Shown in pieces: positions 1 to 7,628 of a DNA stretch of 64,000 nucleotides. The notes under the pieces were generated by a model. That model was not told where the DNA came from and ran no database searches. It worked only from the letters and a program-made list of their open reading frames with translations. Positions within the stretch are counted from its first letter, which is position 1. Every line of letters starts with the position of its first letter. Source of the DNA: PCC-6802 sp943367755 (GTDB lineage Bacteria; Cyanobacteriota; Cyanobacteriia; Pseudanabaenales; Pseudanabaenaceae); contig CALRKB020000016.1 in the NCBI GenBank assembly GCA_943367755.1, positions 1-64,000 on the forward strand, written 5' to 3'. Both the position numbers and the translations under genes were made by a program.

Positions 1-196
1 GACTATTCCTATTTAGTTCATCCGGTGCCAAATTTGGTAGACAGGTTTCCCGTAATCTGCTGGAGAAATAACCGTCTTCCTAACCCACAACTTTTACATC
101 AACATAGGAATTAATCAGACTCCCTCTGACTTTTCGGATAGGCTCTTAAAGTAGCCTAAGTAACATTATAGAGTTAGTAAAAAGTTGAAAAATCCT

Positions 197-610
197 ATGT
201 TTCCACAGAATTACGAGTTCAACGAATCAGAAAATAGCATCTTTGCTGATGTAGCTTCAAAAATGTCGGCAGTTGGCTTTTTTAGTATTTTCTTTGGTTC
301 GCTAAATATTGCACTAAGTATTGTTCACCTATTTCAGCTATCTCAGGGTGGAGACTCTCGTATGACAATGCAAGGAATAGGAGGTGTCAGTCAAGGAATA
401 GTCTTGTTACTAGTCGGCTCGTGGACAAAGAAAGCCGGAACATCATTTAAGCAAATCGTTGATAGTAGAGGGCAGGACATTCGCAACCTCATGGATGCGA
501 TGAGTTCCCTTCGCAAGCTCTATACATTACAGTACTGGCTCCTGGTGATTGCTTTAATAATTGTCGTCATAGCTCTCGTTGCCAACTTATTTACGAAGTT
601 CCCTTCTTAA
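197..610 (+). CDS. Small three-helix membrane protein, unknown function
   Basis: I do not recognise a family. The 137-residue product has three hydrophobic stretches, at about residues 24-47, 60-76 and 113-132, separated by polar loops, so it is most likely an inner or thylakoid membrane protein. The N-terminus is acidic and Asn-rich, with no signal peptide. I chose the ATG at 197; a TTG four codons upstream (185) is also open, and neither has a clear Shine-Dalgarno. It stands alone, followed by a repeat-rich spacer. The reading frame is long for chance and the helix pattern is regular, so it is probably a real gene, but no role can be inferred. Confidence 0.6.
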   Translation: MFPQNYEFNESENSIFADVASKMSAVGFFSIFFGSLNIALSIVHLFQLSQGGDSRMTMQGIGGVSQGIVLLLVGSWTKKAGTSFKQIVDSRGQDIRNLMDAMSSLRKLYTLQYWLLVIALIIVVIALVANLFTKFPS

Positions 611-681
611 GCGCATTATTTGGCTCCAAACATGGTGATCGAACGAATGCAAGGGAGGTAACAAAAAACGGGATGGAAAAT

Positions 682-748
682 GGGATAACGGCAAACGGTT
701 TGGGCGATTACCTTCGGTATGCTTTCGGCCGGGATAATGGCAAACGGT
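682..748. repeat. 18-bp direct repeat pair
   Basis: An 18-bp unit beginning GGGATAA and ending CAAACGGT occurs at 682-699 and again at 731-748 with one mismatch (C/T at the eighth base), 49 bp apart. It lies directly before a large palindrome and appears to be part of one composite repeat block with no protein-coding character. Confidence 0.7.
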
Positions 749-750
749 GT

Positions 751-818
751 AGGGGTTAAGCATTTGCGCGAAATGTCTGCGTTTGATGCGGGAATGGTCT
801 GGTAAATGCTTAACCCCT
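751..818. repeat. Interspersed palindromic element (15-bp perfect arms)
   Basis: Bases 751-765 are the exact reverse complement of 804-818 (arm AGGGGTTAAGCATTT), enclosing a 38-bp GC-rich centre. The form, an AGGGGynAAGCATTT arm with its inverse, resembles a palindromic repeat I know from other cyanobacterial chromosomes. That family link is from memory and not tested. The DNA could fold as a cruciform or, if transcribed, as a long hairpin. No gene is seen inside it. Confidence 0.7.
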
Positions 819-905
819 TCGATACGCGACACCCAACCCCCAATACGCGATACGCGATGACCGATATGCAACAACCGATACACACGCCCCACACCCGATA
901 TCTAA
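819..905. repeat. Degenerate low-complexity repeat (GTATCG/GGGTGT type)
   Basis: Read on the minus strand, this stretch is built from degenerate short words such as TATCGGGTGT, GTATCGCG and GGGTTGGGTGTCGCGTATCG, the look of the short tandemly repeated repetitive sequences of cyanobacteria. Short open frames crossing it on the minus strand only reflect the repeat. Together with the preceding palindrome it fills most of the gene-free stretch 611-1078. Confidence 0.6.
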
Positions 906-1004
906 TATCATATTATTTTCGACCTCCATGAAGGATATCGATAATTTAAAAGATGAATTCCATGCTCTTAACAGGAGGTTCCCAAAAAATATGTCTGTTA
1001 GGTT

Positions 1005-1035
1005 GATTGTAAGGGCAGATTTCGGTCTCTGCCCC
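1005..1035 (+). repeat. Dispersed GGGCAG hairpin repeat, copy 1 (diverged)
   Basis: The 7-bp arms GGGCAGA (1013-1019) and TCTGCCC (1028-1034) form a hairpin. The 5' flank GATTGTAAGGGCAG resembles the start of two other copies in this window (3488-3518 and 53710-53740, consensus AATTrTAGGGGCAGTGCC), so this is probably a more diverged member of the same dispersed family. Confidence 0.45.
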
Positions 1036-1078
1036 ATACCGTAATTCAGTGAAAATCGTTAGTAAAAATCACTGTAGT

Positions 1079-2677
1079 TTAAGTTTTAGCCAGAGAAACA
1101 AGTAAACTAGATGGCTTTCCAATATTCCCTTCCAAGCGAACTTTGCCATTTGCATGCAAATGCCGCAAAATCCGATAAATCGTTTCCGTTTCACTAATCG
1201 CATCGATTTTTGCAGCCAGTTGGTAGATCGATAAAGGATTAGCTTCCGTTGCTAAGATCTGGAGGGCTTGTTTCTGAAGTGCCAGTACCTTGGCACCAGC
1301 TTTCTTCCCAGCTTCTACACCAGGTTGGTGGTAAGCATTCACATTAACCAAAGAAGCATAGAAGCTGACTGCCCGTTCGTATAAGGCAATTAATGCCCCA
1401 ACTGTCTGTGCTGAAACAATGGGAATCGTAACTGTGATCGAATCCCGCCCATTTTCATAAAGAGCTTGGCGAGTTCCTTGCAATAGCCCTGACAGGTAGT
1501 CACCAGAACTAACACCTGGTTCTAATTCAGGATGAGAACTGCTATTCGTAGTATCGCTTAACACCTCAATGAATGTCATGAAAAAATTGGGTATTCCTTC
1601 GCGGAGCTGCTGCACGTAGGCATGTTGATCTGTGGAGCCTTTATTGCCATACACGGCAATTCCTTGATACACGATATTGCCATCGAGATCTTTCTCCTTG
1701 CCTAACGACTCCATCACAAGCTGCTGCAAGTAGCGGCTAAACAGGAGCAGTCGATCCTTGTATGGCAGCACAACCATGTCTTTTTCACCCTTGCCATTGC
1801 CAGAGAAGTACCAGGTCATGGCTAGCAACGCCGCAGGATTTTGGTTGAGATCGGTTACCCGTGTGGCTTCATCCATGATTTTTGCCCCAGACAGCATAGA
1901 GCGAATATCTATGCCCTCTAAAGCAGCGGGTAGAAGTCCTACCGCCGATAACTCTGAGGTGCGGCCCCCGATCCAGTCATACATGGGGAAAACATCTAAC
2001 CAACCCTGTTCTTTCGCCAGTTTCTCTAGCCCACTGCCTTCGCCTGTAATTGCGACAGCATATCTGGCAAAATCTAAACCAGCCTGCTTGTAGGCGTACT
2101 GAACCTCCTGCATGCCGATCGCCGTTTCTGGGGTGCCACCTGACTTAGAGATTGTAATTACCAGTGTTGTCGCCAGGCGATCGCCTAATTGACCTAAAAC
2201 CAGATCGATACCATCAGGATCGGAATTATCAATAAAGCTGATTTTGAGTGGGGGATGACTTCCCGCCAGAGCTTGGGAAACAAACTGCGGCCCCAGAGCC
2301 GAGCCACCAATGCCGATTGAAAGTACATCGGTATACTTTGCGCGATCGGGGGGGTGAATTACCCCCATCAGTACGTTTTTAGCAAATGCCTCAACGCGAT
2401 CGACGGTCGTAATAATGTCATGGCGCAATTTTTCGGAAGGAGCCAGCTCTGGACGACGCAGCCAGTAGTGCCCCACCATACGTTGCTCGTCGGGATTGGC
2501 GATCGCCCCTGCTTCTAGGGCTTGCATATCGGTAAAAGCGCGCTCAAACTTAGGCTTCATCATAGCGACGAAGTCATCTGTAAACCGCATACGGCTGATA
2601 TCTACATAAAAGCCCAACTCAGCGTGATAGTACAGCCAGTCTTGATATCGTTGCCACAACTCCGTAGCTGAATTCAT
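1079..2677 (-). CDS. pgi: Glucose-6-phosphate isomerase
   Basis: Cytosolic enzyme interconverting glucose 6-phosphate and fructose 6-phosphate, linking glycolysis, the oxidative pentose phosphate pathway and glycogen metabolism. The 532-residue product carries the family landmarks in order: the GIGGSALGP sugar-phosphate loop, ISKSGGTPET, GGRTSELSAVG, the catalytic Glu in MESLGKEKD, the His in STDQHAY and a late Lys in EAGKKAG. I chose the ATG at 2677 because AAGGA lies about 12 bases upstream and the extra 15 codons to a further in-frame ATG look unlike Pgi. It is divergent from lrtA; the 225-bp spacer holds a tandem repeat that could serve either gene. The length is normal for cyanobacteria. 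Confidence 0.97.
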   Translation of the reverse strand: MNSATELWQRYQDWLYYHAELGFYVDISRMRFTDDFVAMMKPKFERAFTDMQALEAGAIANPDEQRMVGHYWLRRPELAPSEKLRHDIITTVDRVEAFAKNVLMGVIHPPDRAKYTDVLSIGIGGSALGPQFVSQALAGSHPPLKISFIDNSDPDGIDLVLGQLGDRLATTLVITISKSGGTPETAIGMQEVQYAYKQAGLDFARYAVAITGEGSGLEKLAKEQGWLDVFPMYDWIGGRTSELSAVGLLPAALEGIDIRSMLSGAKIMDEATRVTDLNQNPAALLAMTWYFSGNGKGEKDMVVLPYKDRLLLFSRYLQQLVMESLGKEKDLDGNIVYQGIAVYGNKGSTDQHAYVQQLREGIPNFFMTFIEVLSDTTNSSSHPELEPGVSSGDYLSGLLQGTRQALYENGRDSITVTIPIVSAQTVGALIALYERAVSFYASLVNVNAYHQPGVEAGKKAGAKVLALQKQALQILATEANPLSIYQLAAKIDAISETETIYRILRHLHANGKVRLEGNIGKPSSLLVSLAKT

Positions 2678-2730
2678 CTCGTATTTAGTCCTTACAATTA
2701 TAAAAACATTAGCCTGAGACAAGCCCTATT

Positions 2731-2752
2731 ACCAGATGTTAACCAGATGTTA
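2731..2752. promoter_or_regulatory. Tandem 11-bp direct repeat, operator-like
   Basis: ACCAGATGTTA occurs twice with no gap (2731-2741 and 2742-2752). The 11-bp period equals about one helical turn, so both units would face the same side of the DNA, as expected for a regulator binding side by side. It lies 54 bp upstream of the pgi ATG and 151 bp upstream of the lrtA ATG. The regulator is unknown. Confidence 0.45.
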
Positions 2753-2808
2753 AGAACAGTTTGCATTTCCTAGCATTACCTATTGATGGTGATATCGTGA
2801 TCCTATAG

Positions 2809-2881
2809 ACCAATCAGTACTTGAGCCAACTAAAGTCTCAAAATCTTAAGAATTATGTCTTAGATCTTCCCACTGATTGGT
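2809..2881 (+). promoter_or_regulatory. Long-range inverted repeat in the lrtA 5' leader
   Basis: ACCAATCAGT (2809-2818) and its exact reverse complement ACTGATTGGT (2872-2881) bracket 53 bases, ending 21 bases before the lrtA start. In a transcript starting upstream of 2809 this would close a long stem-loop just before the ribosome-binding site (GAGG). Published work on lrtA in Synechococcus PCC 7002 describes a long untranslated leader that governs transcript stability in light and dark. That this repeat plays that part is inference. Confidence 0.4.
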
Positions 2882-2902
2882 ATTGCAAAGCGAGGTCAAT
2901 AT

Positions 2903-3472
2903 ATGAAACTTGTAATCCAAGGCAAGAACATCGAAGTCACTGATGCTATTCGTGAGTACGTCAGTCTAAAAATTGACAAAGCAGTCAGTCATTTTAAATC
3001 ACTGACTACAGAAGTCGACGTACATCTTTCCGTTGCCCGTAATCCACGCATTACATCTAAACAAGCCGCAGAAGTAACTATCTACGCCAATGGTACTGTA
3101 ATTCGTGCTGAAGAAAAGAGTGAAAATCTCTACGCCAGTATAGATCTGGTTGCCGATAAAATCGCCCGCAAACTTCGTAAGTACAAGGAGAGGAAGAATA
3201 GCAAGTCTGCCATTAAAACAGCTCTGGCTGTTACGGAGCAAGCTCCAATCACTTTGCCTCAGGATAATCGCGCCCCTGAGCTTCCGACTCAAGTTGTGCG
3301 CAACAAGTATTTTGCTATGAACCTGATGAATATTGACGATGCAGTAGAGCAACTCGAATTAGTCGATCACGACTTTTTTGTGTTCCGCAACGCTGAAACT
3401 GGGGAAATCAATGTTGTCTACGAACGCAATCATGGAGGTTATGGCGTAATTCAGCCACACACCGCCAAGTAA
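2903..3472 (+). CDS. lrtA: Long-form ribosome hibernation promoting factor (light-repressed protein LrtA)
   Basis: Binds the 30S decoding region and promotes 100S ribosome dimers in darkness or stationary phase. The 189 residues are the long two-domain form: an N-terminal S30AE/RaiA domain (about 1-100, starting MKLVIQGKNIEVTDAIREYV with a basic KIARKLRKYKERK helix), a variable linker (about 105-130), and a C-terminal dimerisation domain (about 131-186, with DHDFFVFRNAETGEINVVY). GAGG about ten bases before the ATG supports the start. It is divergent from pgi, and the leader carries a long inverted repeat. In cyanobacteria this gene is classically repressed by light. Confidence 0.95.
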   Translation: MKLVIQGKNIEVTDAIREYVSLKIDKAVSHFKSLTTEVDVHLSVARNPRITSKQAAEVTIYANGTVIRAEEKSENLYASIDLVADKIARKLRKYKERKNSKSAIKTALAVTEQAPITLPQDNRAPELPTQVVRNKYFAMNLMNIDDAVEQLELVDHDFFVFRNAETGEINVVYERNHGGYGVIQPHTAK

Positions 3473-3487
3473 TTTAATTTGTAAATT

Positions 3488-3518
3488 AATTGTAGGGGCA
3501 GTGCCTCCGTGCCTGCCC
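3488..3518 (+). repeat. Dispersed GGGCAG repeat, copy 2
   Basis: A 31-bp unit (AATTGTAGGGGCAGTGCC, then CTCCG-like, then GCCTGCCC) directly after lrtA. It matches a copy at 53710-53740 (opposite strand) with 25 of 31 bases identical, and a more diverged copy near 1005. The arms GGGCAG/CTGCCC allow a hairpin that could also help end the lrtA transcript, although there is no T-run. Confidence 0.55.
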
Positions 3519-3563
3519 TCAAGCAATCAGAGCAACTTATCGGTGCATTTTCGTGGAAATTAT

Positions 3564-5690
3564 CTAAGACTGATGCATAAGGAGTCGAGTCGCATCCTGA
3601 GGCGGTAGTGGTCGACTAAAGAAATATCCCTGCATGAGTTCACATCCTATGCTCATGAGTTGATCTTTGAGAGACTCTGTTTCTACCCCTTCGGCAAACA
3701 CTTTCAGCTTCAACCCTTGCCCCAGAGCCACAATAGCAGTGACAATCTCAGCATCCTTAGGGTTTGTGAGCAAATCTCTCACAAAAGATTGGTCAATTTT
3801 AAGTGTATTGAATGGAAACTGCCTGAGATAGCTCAGAGAAGAATAACCTGTACCAAAGTCATCTAGAGCAATCTGAACCCCCATCTGATGCAGTTCAGTC
3901 AGGCTTGCCTTGGTCAATTCAACATTTTGCAATGCAGCCGTTTCTGTGATTTCTAGTTCCAAATAACGAGCTTCCAGTCCGGTCTGCACTAAAATATCGG
4001 CAACTTTTTCCGGTAAAGTAGGTTGTTGGAGTTGTCGTGCTGATAGATTAACTCCCACACATAGGTGCGATCGACCCATTGCTTGCCAAGCCTTATTTTG
4101 GGCGCAGGCGGTTTTTAGCACCCACTCTCCAATATTCAAAATTAGCCCATTTTCCTCAGCGAGTGGAATAAATACTCCAGGGGCAAGCACCCCGAGCTCG
4201 GGGTGCTGCCAGCGCACCAGGGCTTCCATTTGCATAATTTCCCCGGTGATGGTATTGACTTGGGGTTGATAGTAAACAATTAATTCTTGCCGTTCTAAAG
4301 CCCGATGCAAACTACTCTCTAGAGCTAGTAATTCACAAGCTTGAGAGTTAATATTTACCATATAGCGCTGAAAGTCGTTGCGTCCTCCTTCTTTGGCTCG
4401 ATATAAAGCAGCATCAGCATTTTTAATCAAGGTTTCAGCATCTTGCCCATCTTGGGGATAGACCGCTATCCCAATACTACCGGTAATATGAATGTGATGT
4501 CCCTCAATATTGAAACCAGGATTTAAAGATTTTAAGATTCTTTGGGCGATCATGCTGGCGTCATCGGCACAGCTAATTTTGGGTAGTAATAGTGTAAACT
4601 CATCCCCACCCCAGCGGGCAATCAGGTCACCGGATCGCAAACAACCAGTCAGCCGTTCAACTACTACTTGTAATAACAGATCGCCTATGGCATGTCCCAA
4701 AGTATCATTAACGAGCTTGAAACGATCTAAGTCGATAAATAAGACCGCAAGTAGATTTTCAGTTTGTTGTGCAGTAGCCAAGACCTCTGACAGTCGCTCA
4801 TTGAATTGTACGCGGTTTGATAGGCCAGTGAGGAAATCGTGTCGAGCTTGATGCCTGACATATTCTTCAGCTTGTTTGCGCTCTGTGATATCTCTAAAGC
4901 TCCAGACTTTGCCAACGCTTTTCCCCTCAAACCACTGCGGTTGAGAATAACATTCAATGATTTTATTGTTTTTCAACTCTAATAGTTCATAGCTGGCTGG
5001 AGTTGACTGGGTATCCATTTCTCTAATCTTAGAGAGAAAGCTATCTGGGTTCGTTAACTGCTCGAGCGCATATTCTAAGGCGCGATCGCTGTTTTTCGTA
5101 GCAACAATAGAATCAGGAATATTCCAGATTTCCACAAACTTGTGATTAAAATTCCCGACCCTTCCATTACTATCTATAACAAGAATACCATCCGCAGTCG
5201 ATTCAAATGTGGCTTTGAGTAACGCTAGCGACTTTTCCAATTCATCATTCATTTGCCGCAAGGCCTGATTTTGCTCGGCGAGCTGCTGCTCTTGGTTATA
5301 ACGGCGCAGAGCTTCCTTAACGGTTAAAATCAGGTCAGTTTCGTCCCAGGGCTTAGTAATATATCGATACAGTTTTGCGGCATTTACGGTATTGATGATT
5401 GCCTCAGTATCGACTTGTCCAGTCAGCATAATCTTTAAAGGCTTAGGATAAAGGGCATGGATCTGAGTCAGTAATTGATCCCCTTTCATCCTCGGCATAA
5501 TTTGGTCAGAGATAATTAAGGGAATCTCAACCCCATCTGTCTCTAGCTCCAAAAGAAGCTCTAGTGCTTCCTCGCCACTAGAAGCCATTTCAATGGCATA
5601 ATCTTGTCCAAAGCTGCGGACAAGTTGCTCTCCCAGACTATTGAGAACAGATTCATCGTCATCCACACAAATAATCGTCAACTTACTCAT
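3564..5690 (-). CDS. Response regulator with PAS, GGDEF and EAL domains (c-di-GMP turnover)
   Basis: Cytosolic regulator of cyclic di-GMP. Domains in order: receiver (1-125; phosphoacceptor Asp62 in LIISDQIMP, Lys113), a coiled coil (about 133-160), PAS (about 160-275), diguanylate cyclase (about 283-445; intact GGDEF at 361-365 and an RxxD product-inhibition site at 352-355), and an EAL phosphodiesterase (about 455-705; EAL at 489-491, then DDFGTGYSSLSYL). Both output sites look catalytically complete, so it could be bifunctional with one activity dominant. Its start is 3 bp after a lone receiver gene and it follows a histidine kinase, so the three form an operon. The start ATG is the only candidate consistent with a full receiver domain. 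Confidence 0.93.
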   Translation of the reverse strand: MSKLTIICVDDDESVLNSLGEQLVRSFGQDYAIEMASSGEEALELLLELETDGVEIPLIISDQIMPRMKGDQLLTQIHALYPKPLKIMLTGQVDTEAIINTVNAAKLYRYITKPWDETDLILTVKEALRRYNQEQQLAEQNQALRQMNDELEKSLALLKATFESTADGILVIDSNGRVGNFNHKFVEIWNIPDSIVATKNSDRALEYALEQLTNPDSFLSKIREMDTQSTPASYELLELKNNKIIECYSQPQWFEGKSVGKVWSFRDITERKQAEEYVRHQARHDFLTGLSNRVQFNERLSEVLATAQQTENLLAVLFIDLDRFKLVNDTLGHAIGDLLLQVVVERLTGCLRSGDLIARWGGDEFTLLLPKISCADDASMIAQRILKSLNPGFNIEGHHIHITGSIGIAVYPQDGQDAETLIKNADAALYRAKEGGRNDFQRYMVNINSQACELLALESSLHRALERQELIVYYQPQVNTITGEIMQMEALVRWQHPELGVLAPGVFIPLAEENGLILNIGEWVLKTACAQNKAWQAMGRSHLCVGVNLSARQLQQPTLPEKVADILVQTGLEARYLELEITETAALQNVELTKASLTELHQMGVQIALDDFGTGYSSLSYLRQFPFNTLKIDQSFVRDLLTNPKDAEIVTAIVALGQGLKLKVFAEGVETESLKDQLMSIGCELMQGYFFSRPLPPQDATRLLMHQS

Positions 5691-5693
5691 ACA

Positions 5694-6083
5694 TCATCCT
5701 AACGCTGAGGTAATAATTTTGCCTAACTCTTCTTCTGTCCAGGGTTTAGCAATGCAAGCATAGAGATTTGCCTCGTTTTTGGCGCGCTCTACTGCTGCTT
5801 CATCAGCTTGTCCGGTCAGCATGATCGTGACCACATGAGGGAATTGTTGATGCACCTGCGTCAGGAACTCATCCCCTTTAATTCCCGGCATTAACCAATC
5901 AGAAACTATCAGGATCACACTCACATCCCCCGAATATAAATCCTGAATCACTTCCCAAGCCTCATCTGCGCTTTCGGCTACTTCGTAAACATAGCGATCG
6001 CGAAAGCGGCGTTTGAGCTGCTCCTTAAGACTCTCTAAAATTAGGGGCTCATCATCAACACAGAGGATGGCGGAAGTGGTCAT
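5694..6083 (-). CDS. Single-domain response regulator (receiver only)
   Basis: A 129-residue CheY-like receiver with the acidic pair near residues 10-12 (CVDDEP), phosphoacceptor Asp62 in IVSDWLMPG, the Thr in MLTGQ and a late Lys in IAKPWTEEE. It has no output domain, so it is a phosphate relay or a protein-interaction switch. The receiver of the next gene is clearly similar (SDQIMPRMKGDQ against SDWLMPGIKGDE, KPWDETD against KPWTEEE), so the two probably arose by duplication. It sits between the kinase gene (60 bp upstream) and the GGDEF-EAL gene (3 bp downstream), which suggests one transcript and a branched or sequential phosphotransfer. Confidence 0.92.
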   Translation of the reverse strand: MTTSAILCVDDEPLILESLKEQLKRRFRDRYVYEVAESADEAWEVIQDLYSGDVSVILIVSDWLMPGIKGDEFLTQVHQQFPHVVTIMLTGQADEAAVERAKNEANLYACIAKPWTEEELGKIITSALG

Positions 6084-6143
6084 TGTTGTTTTTTCCTACA
6101 TAGATTTATGGTTTGAGCGGGAAATCGTTGATTACATTGTTTA

Positions 6144-7628
6144 TTACTCAGTAGGACTATCGTCAATTGGCAACCATACACTAAAGGTTGTTTGCCCTGG
6201 ATGACTTGCGACCTCAATGCGTCCCTGGTGCTTATCTAGAATTTTTCGACAAATATCCAGACCAAGACCACTACCTTCACCCATTGGCTTAGTAGTAAAA
6301 AACGGCTCAAAAATTCTACCCTGAATCTCTGGCAGAATTCCACACCCAGAATCTTGAACCCGCACTACAACGCAATTATCCTGCTGAAGAGTGGCGATCG
6401 CCAGGGTACCCTGGTGTTTCATTGCTTGAATGGCATTATGAATTAGGTTGGTCCACACTTGAATCAGCTCATCGGGATAGCACCAAATCGGGGGGATCGA
6501 CTGGTAGTTACGCACTACCTCTATGCCTTGCTTGATCTGGTTGCGATACAGTTCCAGTACTGTTTCTAGTCCTTCGGAAACCTGTATTAATTGTCGCTCA
6601 CCACTGCGATCATAACGGGCATAGCTCTTAAGCGCAAACACCACTTTAGCGGCTCGTTCTACAGCAGTAAGAGTAGTGCGGTTGTTTGATTGCAGGCGAG
6701 TCAGGTTATATGCAAGCTGCAAAATCCAGTCTATATGAGGATGCTTCAGTAATGGCAGAAAAGCATGAATATTTTTGTAGATCCCAATATCGATTAACTG
6801 ATCGGCAATGTGCCGGCCATTCGTAATTCCCTGTTCTTCAAGTTCGGAGACCAGTGTTTTCTTAAAAGCACGTTTTTCGCTATAAGTAATGAAGTTTTTT
6901 GCCTGCATGGCCTCGTTTAGCAGGTTAAAAAAGTCAGCTTGCTGCTCGGTGCCAAGCCGTTGCAACAGTTGCGGCAGGTGTTCAAGAGATTCTTCTAATG
7001 CTTTGGTAATGTTACCAGCAGAGGCCTGGATCGCACCCAAAGGGGTATTGATTTCATGGGCAATTCCTGCCACTAAGCGCCCTAGGGCAGACATTTTTTC
7101 TTCAAGAATTAGTTGGGATTGGGTTTGTTGCAATTTTTCTGTGGACTCAGATAGCTCTGTATTAGCAATGTTCAGTTCCTGTATGCGTTGCTCGAGTTCT
7201 GCGTTCAAGTTGCGAGCTTTCTGTTCAGCCTTTGATCGTTGCTGGGCGATCAAAAAAACTGTAGATAATATAACTAGCATCAAGGGGATTTCAATCAGTT
7301 CATCAGCATGGGTTTTTCCAACACTGACCGCATGTAGGACATAAAGAGAATCAACTGTGACCCAGAAAAAGGCTCGCAGCATAAAACTACGGAACGGCCA
7401 ATAAAATGCTCCAACAGACAGCAGCACAAAAATGACGTGGGACAGCAATGCTATTTCATCGGTAATAACCATGAATAAAGCTGTTGCCACCAGTGCTAGA
7501 TCTAATAAGCGCAGGAAACGGGGATTCGAGAGTTGAGGTGATTGCAACTTATTATCTGCCTCCGTTCTAGATTTGCTGACGGATCTGATGCCTAGCATGC
7601 GGTTGCAATATTTTGTTGAGTCTAACAA
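6144..7628 (-). CDS. Membrane sensor histidine kinase
   Basis: Four hydrophobic segments between about residues 40 and 128 form a membrane sensor unit with almost no periplasmic loop. A coiled coil (about 130-178) leads to the H-box (GIAHEINTPLGAI, His191), then the N-box (NLIHNAIQAM, Asn398), DSGCGI and GSGLGLDICR of the ATPase domain. The gap between phosphorylated His and N-box is 207 residues, roughly a hundred more than in common kinases, with a helical insert at about 205-320. It heads the operon with the two receiver genes, its likely phosphotransfer partners. The small loops suggest sensing within the membrane or of a membrane state. ATG at 7628; a second ATG ten codons in is possible. 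Confidence 0.92.
   Translation of the reverse strand: MLDSTKYCNRMLGIRSVSKSRTEADNKLQSPQLSNPRFLRLLDLALVATALFMVITDEIALLSHVIFVLLSVGAFYWPFRSFMLRAFFWVTVDSLYVLHAVSVGKTHADELIEIPLMLVILSTVFLIAQQRSKAEQKARNLNAELEQRIQELNIANTELSESTEKLQQTQSQLILEEKMSALGRLVAGIAHEINTPLGAIQASAGNITKALEESLEHLPQLLQRLGTEQQADFFNLLNEAMQAKNFITYSEKRAFKKTLVSELEEQGITNGRHIADQLIDIGIYKNIHAFLPLLKHPHIDWILQLAYNLTRLQSNNRTTLTAVERAAKVVFALKSYARYDRSGERQLIQVSEGLETVLELYRNQIKQGIEVVRNYQSIPPIWCYPDELIQVWTNLIHNAIQAMKHQGTLAIATLQQDNCVVVRVQDSGCGILPEIQGRIFEPFFTTKPMGEGSGLGLDICRKILDKHQGRIEVASHPGQTTFSVWLPIDDSPTE

Noticed and set aside
1..184. Open frames reaching the left edge of the window (codons 1-38 in frame 1, 3-71 in frame 3)
   Set aside because: Too short to identify; no residue pattern of a known protein could be supported.
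616..1037. Several 75-101-codon minus-strand frames in the spacer after the first gene
   Set aside because: They run through the palindrome and the GTATCG repeat tract and show repeat-derived composition (VSRI, YRV words).
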